Assembly: GCA_963681505.1 (NCBI GenBank)
Contig: OY811979.1
Location: 572,621 to 636,620 of the forward strand
Length of the DNA: 64,000 nt
Origin: Eunapius fragilis
Taxonomy: Eukaryota > Porifera > Demospongiae > Spongillida > Spongillidae
Direction of reading: 5' to 3'
The notes below the pieces were generated by a model. The model worked only from the letters and a program-made list of their open reading frames with translations, was not told the origin of the DNA and searched no databases. This document shows positions 12,534 to 22,829 of the stretch, in pieces. Position 1 is the stretch's first letter. The number at the start of each line of letters is the position of its first letter. Made by a program: the position numbers and the translations under genes.

Positions 12534-12733
12534 NNNNNNNNNNNNNNNNNNNNNNNNNNNNNNNNNNNNNNNNNNNNNNNNNNNNNNNNNNNNNNNNNNN
12601 NNNNNNNNNNNNNNNNNNNNNNNNNNNNNNNNNNNNNNNNNNNNNNNNNNNNNNNNNNNNNNNNNNNNNNNNNNNNNNNNNNNNNNNNNNNNNNNNNNNN
12701 NNNNNNNNNNNNNNNNNNNNNNNNNNNNNNNNN
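12534..12733. other. Assembly gap (200 N)
   Basis: Exactly 200 N bases between the two arms of element B. The sequence directly beside it (12420-12533 and 12734-12795) is not palindromic, so it is the loop. The true gap size is unknown. Confidence 0.99.
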
Positions 12734-12799
12734 AATAGTTTAAAGCTGGATAAGTAAGGAATTGTATCTTCCGACACATGTCTCTTATCATTTATTTAT

Positions 12800-14833
12800 G
12801 CAATGGAAAGGAAGGTACAAAGAGGAGGAGGAGGAGGCGGAGGAGGGGGGAGGGTGGATGCAATGGGAAGAAAGGTAGAAGGAGGAGGAGAAGAAGGAGG
12901 TAGAGGAGGGGGAGGAGAAGGTGGGGGTGGATGCAACTGGAAGAATGGAAGGAGGAGGGGGAGGAGGGGAGGATGCAACGGGTAGGAAGGTAGAAGTAGG
13001 AGGATGAGGAGGAGGAGGGGGAGGTGTGGAAGCAATGAAACGAAAGGAGGAGGGGGAGGGGTAGGTGTAATAAGAAGGAAGGTAGGAGGGAAAATGAGAG
13101 GGAGTAAGAGGAGGAGGAGGGGGAGGGGAGGAGGAGGAGAGGAGGGGGAGGGGAGGAGGAGGGGAGGAGGGGAAGGGGAGGAGGAGGGGAGGAGGGGAAG
13201 GGGAGGAGGAGGAGGATGGGTGGATGGAGGGGGAGGAGGGGGAGGTGTGAATGCAATCAAAAGAAAGGAGGAGGGGGAGGGGTAGGTGTAATAGGAGGGA
13301 AGGTAGGAGGAAAAATGAGAGGGAGTAAGAGGAGGAGGAGGCTGGAGGAGGAGGAGGGGGAGGAGGAGGATGGGTGGATGAAGGAAGATGGGAAGAGGAG
13401 GAGGGAGAGGAGGGGAAGAAGAAGGTAGGGGGTGGATGCAACAGAAAGAATGGAAGGAGGAGGGGAGGATGCAACCGGTAAGAAGGTAGAAGTAGGGGAG
13501 GGGAGGAGGAGGGAAGGAGGAGAGGAGGAGAAGAGGCGGAGGAGAGGAGGAGGGGAGGGGAGGAGGAGATGAGGAGGGAGGAGGAGGGGAGGAGGGAGGA
13601 GGAGGAGGGGAGGAGGAGGAGGAGGAGGGGAGGAGGAGGAGGGGCGGAGGAGGGGAGGAGGAGGGGAGGAGGAGGGAGGAGGAGGGGAGGAGGAGGGGAG
13701 GAGGAGGGGAGGAGGAGGGGAGGAGGAGTGTGGAGGAGGGGAGGAGGAGGGAGGCGGAGGATGGTGGATGAAGGAAGATAGGACGAGGAGGAGGGAGAGG
13801 AGGAGAAGGAGGTAGAGGAGCTAGAGGAGAAAGTGGGGGTGGATGCAATGGAAAAATGAAAGGAGGAGGGAAGGATGCAACAGGTAGAAAGGTAGAAGTA
13901 GAAGAATGAGGAGGAGGAGGGGGAGGTGTGGATGCAATCAAGAGAAAGGAGGAGGAAGGGGTGTTAGGTGTAATCGGAAGGAAGTAGGATGGAAAATGAG
14001 AGGGAGTAAATGAAGGAGGACGAGGAGGGGAGGAGGAGGAGGGAGGAGGAGAGGAGGAGGAGGGAAGAGGAGGGGAGAAGGAGGATGGGTGGATGAAGGA
14101 AGATAGGAAGAGGTGGAGGAAGGAGGAGGGAGGAGGAGGGGAGATGGAGAGGAGGAGGAGGGAGGAGGATGGGTGGATGAAGATAGGAGGAGAAGGAGGG
14201 GAAGGGGAGGGATGTGGAGTGGAGGAGAGGAGAAGGAGAGGAGGAGGGAGGAGGATGGGTGGATGAAGGAAGATAGGAAGAGGAGAAGGAGGTAGAGGAG
14301 GGGGAGGAGAAGGTGGGGAGTGGATGCAACGGGAAGAATGGAAGGAGGAGGGGAAGGAGGGAAGGTTGCAACAGGTAGGAAGATAGAAGTAGGAGGATGA
14401 GGAGGAGGAGGGGAAGTTTGGATGCTATCAAAAGAAATGAAGGGGGAGGGGTAGGTGAAATAGGAAGGAAGGTAGGAGGGAAAATGAGAGGGAGTAAGAG
14501 GAGGAGAAGGGGAGGTGAGGAGGAGGAGGAGAAGGAGGAGGGGAGGAGGAGGGTAGGAGGAGGATGGGTAGATGAAGGAAGATAGGAAGAGGAGGGGGAG
14601 GAGGAGAAGGAGGTAGAGGAGGGGAGGAGAAGGTGGGGTGGATGCAACGGGAAAGGAAGGTAGGAGGGAAAATGAGAGGGAGTAAAAGGAGGAAGAGGAG
14701 GGGAGGAGGAGGAGGAGGGAGGAGGAGGAGGGAGGAGGAGAGGAGTAGGAGGGAAGAGGAGGGGAGGAGGAGGATGGGTGGATGAAGGAAGATAGGAAGA
14801 GGTGGAGGGAGAGGAGGAGAAGGAGGAGGAGGT
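12800..14833 (+). repeat. 2-kb homopurine (AGG-rich) tract, inverse arm of 9928-12415
   Basis: Nearly pure A/G on the plus strand with the same marker phrases in reverse complement (AAAATGAGAGGGAGTAA, GGATGCAAC). Repeat order and copy number differ from the left arm, so this is an inverted array that has since diverged by expansion and contraction. Confidence 0.9.
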
Positions 14834-15794
14834 CAGATAGAAAGAAAGGCAGTGAATATGAATGGTCTAGAGAGATATGCCATACTAAAGGTACTGCAGT
14901 TTGTGTACCAGATAACTGACTGTCGCAAGCAAGTCATCTGGTCCCAGACTAGTGTAGAGGGTGTAGAGGGTGAAGAAGGTGGCCCCATGATTACAAGGCA
15001 TGGTACATGCATGCTTACATGTACATGCCATAAACTGAGCAGATATAGAAAAAGGGTGCACAATATAAACTACCATGAACATTCACAGCATCCATCATAA
15101 GCGATACATGTGAACGTACGATACTGTTTTATGTTGAAACATAGCGTACGAGGTACGATCGCTTATGTACCACGTAAAACGTTCAAAGCGGAGTTCATTA
15201 CCTAACTTCAAATTAAAGGGCGTGGCCATTACATAATGGCATATTGCAATAGGGTGAGTGGCGCGAAATGTCGAATTACTTTGAAAATCCATATCTCCGT
15301 AACGGATAAGAAAAACTTAACGATCTGCAGAAATCAATAGCTACAGGACCCTTCTATGTACACTCCAAATTTGACGTGTTATCGTCACTCGTATCTGGAG
15401 AAATGTGGAATCTTAACCCATTGGGTTAGAGACCTTTGTAACCATGGCACGGAAAATATCTAGAGCACCAAAATAGGTTTGCTCAGAGAGAACTGATGTG
15501 TGAACATGTGTACGTAATTTGAAAAGAAAATATAAAACCGTTGTGAAGATATGTTGCTTTTTGTAACGTACAATTTTTATAGTGATAAAATAAAAACTCC
15601 AGAAGGGTGATTTTGCTGGACACCGTCCCATATATATATATAATATATTATTATTATTATTATTATCATAATTATATACATACGTACATGCACATGCATG
15701 CATGCATACATACACACACATACATACATATGTACATATACATACAATGCACACATACATCACCAGCATGCATGCCTTCTTGAACTAGATATAT

Positions 15795-15954
15795 CTCCCC
15801 TTTGGTTAACATGCAGTTCTTGGTTCTACTTCCTATTGCAGTGTTAATTGATACACACTAGTACTGGTCTGTTCTTCTGGTATTTGTAAGTAGACCATCA
15901 AGGATGTGCCTAAGAAGGGGGCACAATAACCGTGGGGCCCTCTACTTCAGGTCA
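15795..15954 (-). repeat. Right copy of outer inverted repeat
   Basis: Reverse complement of 24-181, with a few substitutions and small indels. It lies 160 bp outside element B, separated from it by AT and TACA/TGCA microsatellite sequence (15633-15780). Confidence 0.85.
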
Positions 15955-16369
15955 CAAAGTTGTCACGATCTGTACATGTTACATGCAAGAAATGACAACA
16001 TTAGTAAGCTTTAAGGGATACATGACATTAATTGGAACAGTTGACAACCCAGAGGCAGATCATGCTTTGCACCATTGTTCTTATTAGGTACTATGGCAAC
16101 CTGATAAGGTACTCTGACCTTGTGCAACCATCTTAGAATTGTCAGTGCTGTTGTTGTACACATTATAGAAAGGCAGGGGTAGGTAGGGAGAGGGAGAGGG
16201 AGGGACGGTGAGGAGGAAGGGTTCCATAAGGTCATAATTAAGGTGATTTATAATCTATGGCTAAACTGTCACATTTGATCACATTTTCGTATGCCATTAA
16301 ACAGGACGCTGACTGGCGATTGAGGTATAGCTACGTAAAAACTTGAGACACACACTTTTAATCTTCGTC

Positions 16370-16424
<55 letters not shown>

Positions 16425-16990
16425 TATACTACAAACAGCATCGGGTACACACCACACGATACAGAACGCAACAACTTATAAATAGGTACACACGCCTACA
16501 GGGCGTACGTGTTCCTTGCAGAGGGATCGATTCCGGTCATTGGAGACAGGTCGGCACTGCTTCCAGACCATTATTCCGTTGCAGATGGAGCATTGTTCAT
16601 TATATTGATAAAGACGACAATAATTCATTTTTCATTTTCCAATACTTTGCGATGCGCTGGATTTAGGCCACAAATTGAATTCGATCACGTGCAACATTGA
16701 CATTCGAGCCCAGGTCCTCCATGTATAAATAGAAAGACGAGAAATTAAATTGTGGAAAAGTACACGGACCGACCTACACGGACCCGTGTACCTTTCCACA
16801 ATTCGTTTTCGCATTATTCAAATCAGCGTAATTATTCGCAATTACGTAAATATCTGTAACGTTAAAGAAAATGAAAAATGAAAAATGATTTGGCGTATCT
16901 CAATTTTCTCTATTTAGTAAAATTGCGGTATGCCAAATGAAATTTCATTCCCTCCATCGAGGCAATAGTGGCGCTCTCTTTGACTCTTAA
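15955..16990. other. Unassigned stretch with a CA repeat and a 20-bp hairpin
   Basis: No supported gene. It contains a CA run (16372-16423) and a strong hairpin at 16748-16803: arms AATTGTGGAAAAGTACACGG and its near-perfect reverse complement with a 16-bp loop. Short degenerate ORFs are present but resemble nothing I know. Confidence 0.5.
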
Positions 16991-18646
16991 GGCCACTCCA
17001 AGTTGTATAACCCTGTTTCTCATCCAACCATTATTGAATTTCAGAGCGGGCGGGCGGGTTTTCAGCATCTCGGAAACTGTGGGTGTGGCTTATTTAATGC
17101 ATTACGTAATGCATTTTCTGACGCGAAACTAATTTTCTAATCATACATACTGATATGTACAGAAACAAACGTAATAACTAGAAACAGAGGTATCAGTTAC
17201 TTCTTAGAAATGGGCATTGTGTATTGCTGAACATCCACATTTCCCATCATTGGTTCAGCACAGTACACACATATAGGATACTTCGCAACATTGTACAACT
17301 TTTCAACAAGCTCTCTACATGAAACATGATAGAAACGCGACATGGTGATCAGGCCCTCCATCTGTATACAAAAATACAATCTTTTCTCCTGCTGCAAGCT
17401 ACTGAGAATAGAAGTCATATGACGTCCAGGTGATGAAGATTCAAATGCTGTATCTTTTATTTTCTATGAGATGCCGGAACGTGTTGATTACGAGAAAATG
17501 CATCTGACATACTTGATATTCACCAAATTACCTTTATTGTTTTCAGGTGTATGTGAACATAGTATAGTGGGAAACTCTAAACCATTTTTTGCAAACTTTT
17601 TTGATATCTATTGCGCGGTTCATCGATATTCATATTCATTCATGTTTTTAAAAATAATGTTTAGCTGCAAAAATAAAGGAAATACAGAACATTGTATTTT
17701 ATTTGCATAGATTCTGAATTTCCCTTACAGGGATTGGCAATGCGTGATTAAATTTAACCCTTTTAACTTGATTGTCTAGATAATCTGCATACTGAAATAT
17801 GCTACAAGCAAGTGACTGAACTTCACTGAAACATTTTGACCATGGCTCACTCTTACAATAATTTCCCTGTAAAATGTCGAACATGGAAGATGAAATTGCA
17901 TGAAGTGACTGGCTGCACAAATTATTTTGCATGCTTGGACTTCTCTGGTAAATTATAGCCACAAAATGATTCAAAAGTTGATGTCATTGTATCCTGATGG
18001 CCATCTATAGTCCACAGGCAATTAGCACAAAACATTTACGAAATTTAAAGATGACTCTTTCTTACCAGCCAGCTTATGAGCCTGAAGAAAGTCAATAAGG
18101 TCATTAAAGAGTTCATCCTTCCTATTTTAACTAGCTCTAGCTTTTTGGGATAAAATGCATACATCTGGCTGGACTGGCCATCTGTACATCAAACATATTT
18201 CGACAGACGGCAACGCTAGTGGTTTGCGGTGCTAGCACACATTGTATCTACATAGTATCAGAGAAATTCACCAAACATGTTTGCTGCAATACGCGGTGGA
18301 ATATTCAGCTCAATGTTGTCGAGTGCCTCCTTTGAACGTCCAAGAAGTGCCCCTCGAAGAATCCACTTTTCAGCCGGTCTCCACTACCGCTTGGCAAATA
18401 TTTTTCACTGTTGATACAAAATATTGTTCTACAGTACGTTCAGCCACATTTTCTGCTGAAATAATCCACGGAACGGTAAGACTGTTGGTAGAAACACACA
18501 AAACGGTGCAATTGATCAATACTTCCATTTTGAAAAGTTAATTAAACTCATTACGCATGCGCAGTGACGCAGTTTCTGAAAATCGGCAGTTTTCAATAAT
18601 AGACGCGGGCGGGGGATGAGAAACAGGATTACCACTTGGAGTGGCC
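16991..18646. mobile_element. 1.66-kb TIR element with unknown cargo gene
   Basis: The terminal inverted repeats begin GGCCACTCCAAGT at 16991 and, in reverse complement, at 18646. Similarity extends about 35 bp (to CCTGTTTCTCATCC) and more weakly to about 100 bp, including GGGCGGG and TTTTCAG...GAAACTG. TAA flanks both sides, a 3-bp target duplication. A 3-bp TWA duplication plus GG-starting termini is the PIF/Harbinger pattern (established for that superfamily); assignment here is inference, because I do not see a DDE nuclease. One minus-strand exon set fills the interior. Confidence 0.6.
17197..18528 (-). pseudogene. Unrecognised multi-exon gene or pseudogene inside the TIR element
   Basis: Proposed pieces in transcript order: a start segment 18370-18528 (begins MEVLINCTVLCVSTNS); 18066-18121 (KDELFNDLIDFLQAHKLA, donor GTAAGA); 17729-18004; and 17463-17197 (ends MPISKK, stop). 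The last intron (17464-17728) is well supported: donor CCT/GTAAGG, acceptor CTCATAG, phase 0 with the frame kept. The third piece needs a frame change near 17935-17960: NCLWTIDGHQDTMTSTFESF is in one frame and SMQNNLCSQSLHAISS continues in another. This suggests decay or a sequence error. The exon 1 to exon 2 join is unresolved. The residues look protein-like but match no family I recognise; I see no transposase triad. Confidence 0.4.
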
Positions 18647-18789
18647 TAAGTCGTCTCGAAGTACCGGAACTGACCGCTCGGCCCGGTACCTGCATGTGCT
18701 TGTATCGTACCCAGGCCTTTACAATGTACGTCTGCGTAGTGGGCGTGTACTGCCTATATCGTACACAAACCCTTGCGATGTGGCGGATC

Positions 18790-18791
18790 CA

Positions 18792-18830
<39 letters not shown>

Positions 18831-18839
18831 TCGGGGCAC

Positions 18840-18888
<49 letters not shown>

Positions 18889-18900
18889 CCCTTATATATA
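18790..18900. repeat. Poly-G / poly-C hairpin repeat
   Basis: GGCGGATCCAGG leads into a run of over 30 G, a short centre CACTCGGGGCACGTG, then over 40 C and AACCCTTATATATAA. The two runs can pair as one long hairpin. The GGCGGATCCAGGGGG...GCCCCCC layout is that of a dispersed non-autonomous element. Run lengths are likely unreliable in the assembly. Confidence 0.7.
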
Positions 18901-18964
18901 AATTCGTAACTTCGCGGGCCGCTTTTTAGTTACCCTGCCTGGCCTATTGATGCGCATACACATG

Positions 18965-19425
18965 TGACAGGTACTATTGATACCATGCACATTTGGCAGG
19001 TATATATAAGTATAATTTGCAATGTTATAAATAATTTAAATCACAGCTTTTCTACAATCTTGTTGTCTCTACAAGCTTGTAGCAAGATTTATACAATCCC
19101 TCCTCCCCCTCCCCCTCCTCCCTCCTCCCCCTCCTATCCTCCCCTCCCTCCCTCCTCTCCTTACCCCTCCCCCTCTCCCCTCCCTCCTTTCTCTTCTCTC
19201 TCATTGCCCCCTTTCCCCCTCTACATGTAGGCCAGCCCCTTTTCTGATGAGTGCCTGTGCCATACAGCAGTGGGGTACCCAACCACTCCTTCTGGACGTG
19301 TGTGCATGCGTACAGGTTATTGAATTCAATGAGTTTCAAATATATTCATTTACCAACTCACTCTCTTGCTCACCCCCATCCCCCCTCCTCTCCCCATCTC
19401 ACCTTCACACTCTTCCCATGATAGC
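18965..19425. other. Unassigned, with a CCTCC-rich tract
   Basis: C/T-rich low-complexity sequence at 19098-19220 and no supported exon until the fibronectin III-like segment at about 19428. Confidence 0.4.
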
Positions 19426-19427
19426 CA

Positions 19428-19576
19428 TCAAAGGAGTTTGGTAGTCCTCTGTTACCAGCTTGAGTATGGCCTCTGGGGTGACCAGCATCAGATGGTGACC
19501 AGTGACCCCTCCCCCTCCTGCTTCTACACACTGAAGTCTTTACTTCCCTCATCCAAGTATGACATCAGAGTCAGGG
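19428..19576 (+). CDS. Fibronectin type III-like exon (fragment)
   Basis: One frame reads CYQLEYGLWGDQHQMV, then TLKSLLPSSKYDIRVR, ending at a good donor AGG/GTAAGC at 19577. The YxLEY step and the LxPxxxYxIRVR step are the C and E-F strand hallmarks of a fibronectin III domain. The 5' splice boundary is uncertain; a phase-2 acceptor CATGATAG at about 19423 would fit. It may belong with the second fragment at 21361-21528, across an intron that holds the 28-bp minisatellite. I see no complete gene around them, so a broken gene is possible. Confidence 0.4.
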
Positions 19577-20031
19577 TAAGCTCCTCCCCAGTCCTTTATT
19601 CCATGCCTGTCACAATTGTGGTTCTGTCCCTTATCACCATTTCCTCACTTCTTACTTTCCATCCCCACTGTTCCCTCTCCACCACCTCCCCCATGACCCC
19701 CTTCCCTCCATCATCCCCCCCTCACCACCTCCCCACCACCTTCCAAACAAGTGGTTTTGGCAGTGGTGATTGATCATCACCAGTGGAGCCCCCTCCCACC
19801 CCGGGTCCCCATCCTCTCTTTCTGTGGTAAGACTATCGAGCAGCCATATAAATCACCCCACATGAAACATAAAGATGACTGCATACACATCACACATATA
19901 CACATGTATGTACATGTACAAATGTCTCTCACACACATACATGTCACACACACACTACCCACACACACACCACACACTTAGGGGCCATACGTATGCATGG
20001 GAACCATTAACTACGTGTGCTACAGATTGTC

Positions 20032-21312
20032 ATTGAACCACCCTACTTCATTAAACCACCCCAGTATTAACTACTTCATTGAACCACCCCAGTATTAACT
20101 ACTTCATTGAACCACCCCAGTATTAACTACTTCATTGAACCACCCCAGTATTAACTACTTCATTGAACCACCCCAGTATTTAACTACTTCATTGAACCAC
20201 CCCAGTATTAACTACTTCATTGAACCACCCCAGTATTAACTACTTCATTGAACCACCCCAGTATTAACTACTTCATTGAACCACCCCAGTATTAACTACT
20301 TCATTGAACCACCCCAGTATTAACTACTTCATTGAACCACCCCAGTATTAACTACTTCATTGAACCACCCCAGTATTAACTACTTCATTGAACCACCCCA
20401 GTATTAACTACTTCATTGAACCACCCCAGTATTAACTACTTCATTGAACCACCCCAGTATTAACTACTTCATTGAACCACCCCAGTATTAACTACTTCAT
20501 TAAACCACCCCAGTATTAACTACTTCATTGAACCACCCCAGTATTAACTACTTCATTGAACCACCCCAGTATTAACTACTTCATTGAACCACCCCAGTAT
20601 TAACTACTTCATTGAACCACCCCAGTATTAACTACTTCATTGAACCACCCCAGTATTAACTACTTCATTGAACCACCCCAGTATTAACTACTTCATTGAA
20701 CCACCCCAGTATTAACTACTTCATTGAACCACCCCAGTATTAACTACTTCATTAAACCACCCCAGTATTAACTACTTCATTGAACCACCCCAGTATTAAC
20801 TACTTCATTGAACCACCCCAGTATTAACTACTTCATTGAACCACCCCAGTATTAACTACTTCATTGAACCACCCCAGTATTAACTACTTCATTGAACCAC
20901 CCCAGTATTAACTACTTCATTGAACCACCCCAGTATTAACTACTTCATTGAACCACCCCAGTATTAACTACTTCATTGAACCACCCCAGTATTAACTACT
21001 TCATTGAACCACCCCAGTATTAACTACTTCATTGAACCACCCCAGTATTAACTACTTCATTGAACCACCCCAGTATTAACTACTTCATTGAACCACCCCA
21101 GTATTAACTACTTCATTGAACCACCCCAGTATTAACTACTTCATTGAACCACCCCAGTATTAACTACTTCATTGAACCACCCCAGTATTAACTACTTCAT
21201 TGAACCACCCCAGTATTTACTACTTCATTGAAACACCCCAGTATTAACTACTTCATTGAACCACCCCAGTATTAAATACTTCATTGAACCACCCCAGCAT
21301 TAAATACTTCTG
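20032..21312 (+). repeat. 28-bp minisatellite, about 45 copies
   Basis: Tandem units CCACCCCAGTATTAACTACT plus TCATTGAA, nearly identical across 1.28 kb, with a few G-to-A variants (CATTAAACC) spread through the array. Degeneration is confined to the two edges. The array is head to tail with no spacers, so it is not a CRISPR. It separates the two fibronectin III-like segments. Confidence 0.95.
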
Positions 21313-21360
21313 TCTTGTTTGTTGGGGCTATAATATTTCCTTCCTTGCTTGTGACCACAC

Positions 21361-21528
21361 CCACTTGTCAGACCACAAGGCATATCAAGATGCAGCCACA
21401 GCACAGCGTCTGTCCAAACTCCAACCTCAGGGTAGCTGCACTGTGTGATGGTGGTCAAAGTGAATGGGGGAAACCTGCTCAGTTCTCAACCACACCTCCA
21501 ATACCTCCTGCTCCAAAAGGTTCCACCT
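21361..21528 (+). CDS. Fibronectin type III-like exon (C-terminal part of a domain)
   Basis: A frame reads NSNLRVAALCDGGQSEWG, then KPAQFSTTPPIPPAPK, a typical F-G strand end of a fibronectin III domain (RVAA..GGxSEWxxPxxFxT). It ends near a possible donor CCAAAAG/GTTCC. A candidate phase-0 acceptor is CTTGTCAG at about 21370. A second frame just upstream reads AYQDAATAQRLSKLQPQ, which also looks fibronectin-like, so a frameshift may lie near 21425. Exon or pseudo-exon cannot be decided here. Confidence 0.4.
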
Positions 21529-21559
21529 TTTTGAAGGTGTTGCATCATTAACATCACTC

Positions 21560-22037
21560 CTCCCTCTTTCTCCTCCCTCCTACTCTCCTCCTCCTTCCTT
21601 CCTCTCCTCCTGTGTATATGTGTTGTGTTATCTTAGCATTCTGCATCTCAGCTAGCAGTCTCATGGAGTGCAGTTAATTACTGGGCTCTTCCTTTGGTTT
21701 ATGTGGTGCAATTGAGAACACTTGAGTTGAGTTAGATTACATACAGGTTTGTCCCTTTCATACCTTCTCCTTCAAACCATTGTTGAACTTGTTGTGGTGC
21801 TGTTTACAGTAGTCTCTGGTAGCCTTCATATGGTTGCTTGTATGATAGCCATGTGATAGTCACGTGTTAGTCATGTGATCCAGCATGGATGTGCTTCCGC
21901 TCTTCTGCAGGCGTATGAAGGAAGAGGGGCTTCCTGTATTGTTAATGTGCTGGCTACCAGAGGTTTGCATAAAGCTTGCATACGTGCTTTTGCAAACGTT
22001 GAGGTCAATGGAAGAGTTGAGAAGCTATGAAATTCTA
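21560..22037. other. Unassigned stretch
   Basis: Starts with a short CCTCC-rich run; otherwise ordinary sequence with no gene or clear repeat seen. Confidence 0.4.
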
Positions 22038-22482
22038 TATGCTGTGAGATTGGGGAATGTCTGGTAAAAGTAGCTAGTGGCACTCTTTGTACTGGAGCTG
22101 ACTGCTTGACTTAGAACAGGTACCAGGTACCAAGCAAATACTAGTACCAGTACCTGCATGCACTGCCCATATGCTAACAACGTTGCCAGACCCAGACCCT
22201 TACAATGCGTGTACACGTATAATGTTACATACAGTTACATTTAACAAAAGTATACAGTATTATGTTGTGTGTAAGTGTATGCATGTACCTTGTATAGTAA
22301 TATAGTAGGTTAATTTTATTGCATGCCCGTGATTGGATCGTGCTCCTCTGCATTGGATGGAGTTTAGAGGTGATAAGCTAGCAATGATGCCACATATTTG
22401 TAGTTAGTTGTGGCAAATGTTGCCCATGCCTTCCATTGAAGAGAGAACTATCGGGTGAATGGTGCCTGCTCAACCTCGAAGC

Positions 22483-22520
<38 letters not shown>

Positions 22521-22820
22521 TAGGTACATTTGGGTCTGGATGTAAAATTAACCTCGCAAACATTACTATACATGGTACATGCATGCATACACTTACACAC
22601 AACATAATACTGTATACATTTAACTGTATGTAACATTATACATGTACATACATTGTAAGGATCTGGCAACGTTATTACCATATGGGCAGTACATGCAGGT
22701 ACCGGTACTAGTATTAGCTTGGTACCTGGTACCTGTTCTGAGTCAAGCAGTCAGCTCCAGTACAAAAAGAGTGCCACTGATGGCTACTTTTACCAGACAT
22801 TCCCCAATCTCACAGCATGT
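22038..22820. mobile_element. Inverted-repeat (foldback) element, arms about 265 bp
   Basis: Arms 22038-22305 and about 22562-22820 are diverged reverse complements. They share GGGGAATGTCTGGTAAAAGTAG, GGAGCTGACTGCTTGA, the palindromic GGTACCAGGTACC region and ACACACAACATAATACTGTA. The loop of about 255 bp holds a TG microsatellite (22484-22516). Arm divergence suggests an older insertion than the MITE at 703. It encodes no protein. Confidence 0.75.
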
Positions 22821-22829
22821 GCATGTGTT

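Larger units (their letters stand above)
9120..15632. mobile_element. Foldback element B: 6.5-kb palindromic element with polypyrimidine/polypurine arms
   Basis: Ends are TATGGGACGGTGTCCAGC at the left and its reverse complement at the right. The outer ~0.8 kb of each arm (9120-9927 and 14834-15632) is unique sequence in near-perfect inverted copy. The inner 2-2.5 kb is CCT-rich on the left and AGG-rich on the right. The loop holds the assembly gap. The outer arm is clearly homologous to element A: both carry TCCGTTACGGAGATA, GGGTCCTGTA and a GCGCCA-type motif in the same order. No transposase or other protein is encoded; the long Pro/Ser/Leu ORFs come from the CCT tract. TAATTA lies on the left side, but the right flank is an AT microsatellite, so the target duplication is unclear. 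Confidence 0.8.

Noticed and set aside
1..15960. Polinton/Maverick or other large DNA transposon
   Set aside because: The size and terminal repeats invite it, but I find no polymerase, integrase, packaging ATPase or capsid sequence.
18242..18541. Plus-strand ORF of 99 codons inside the TIR element
   Set aside because: Overlaps the minus-strand exon set, which has splice-consistent neighbours; kept in mind as an alternative but not listed.
20032..21312. CRISPR-like array of 28-bp repeats
   Set aside because: Repeats are contiguous with no spacers; this is a eukaryotic minisatellite.
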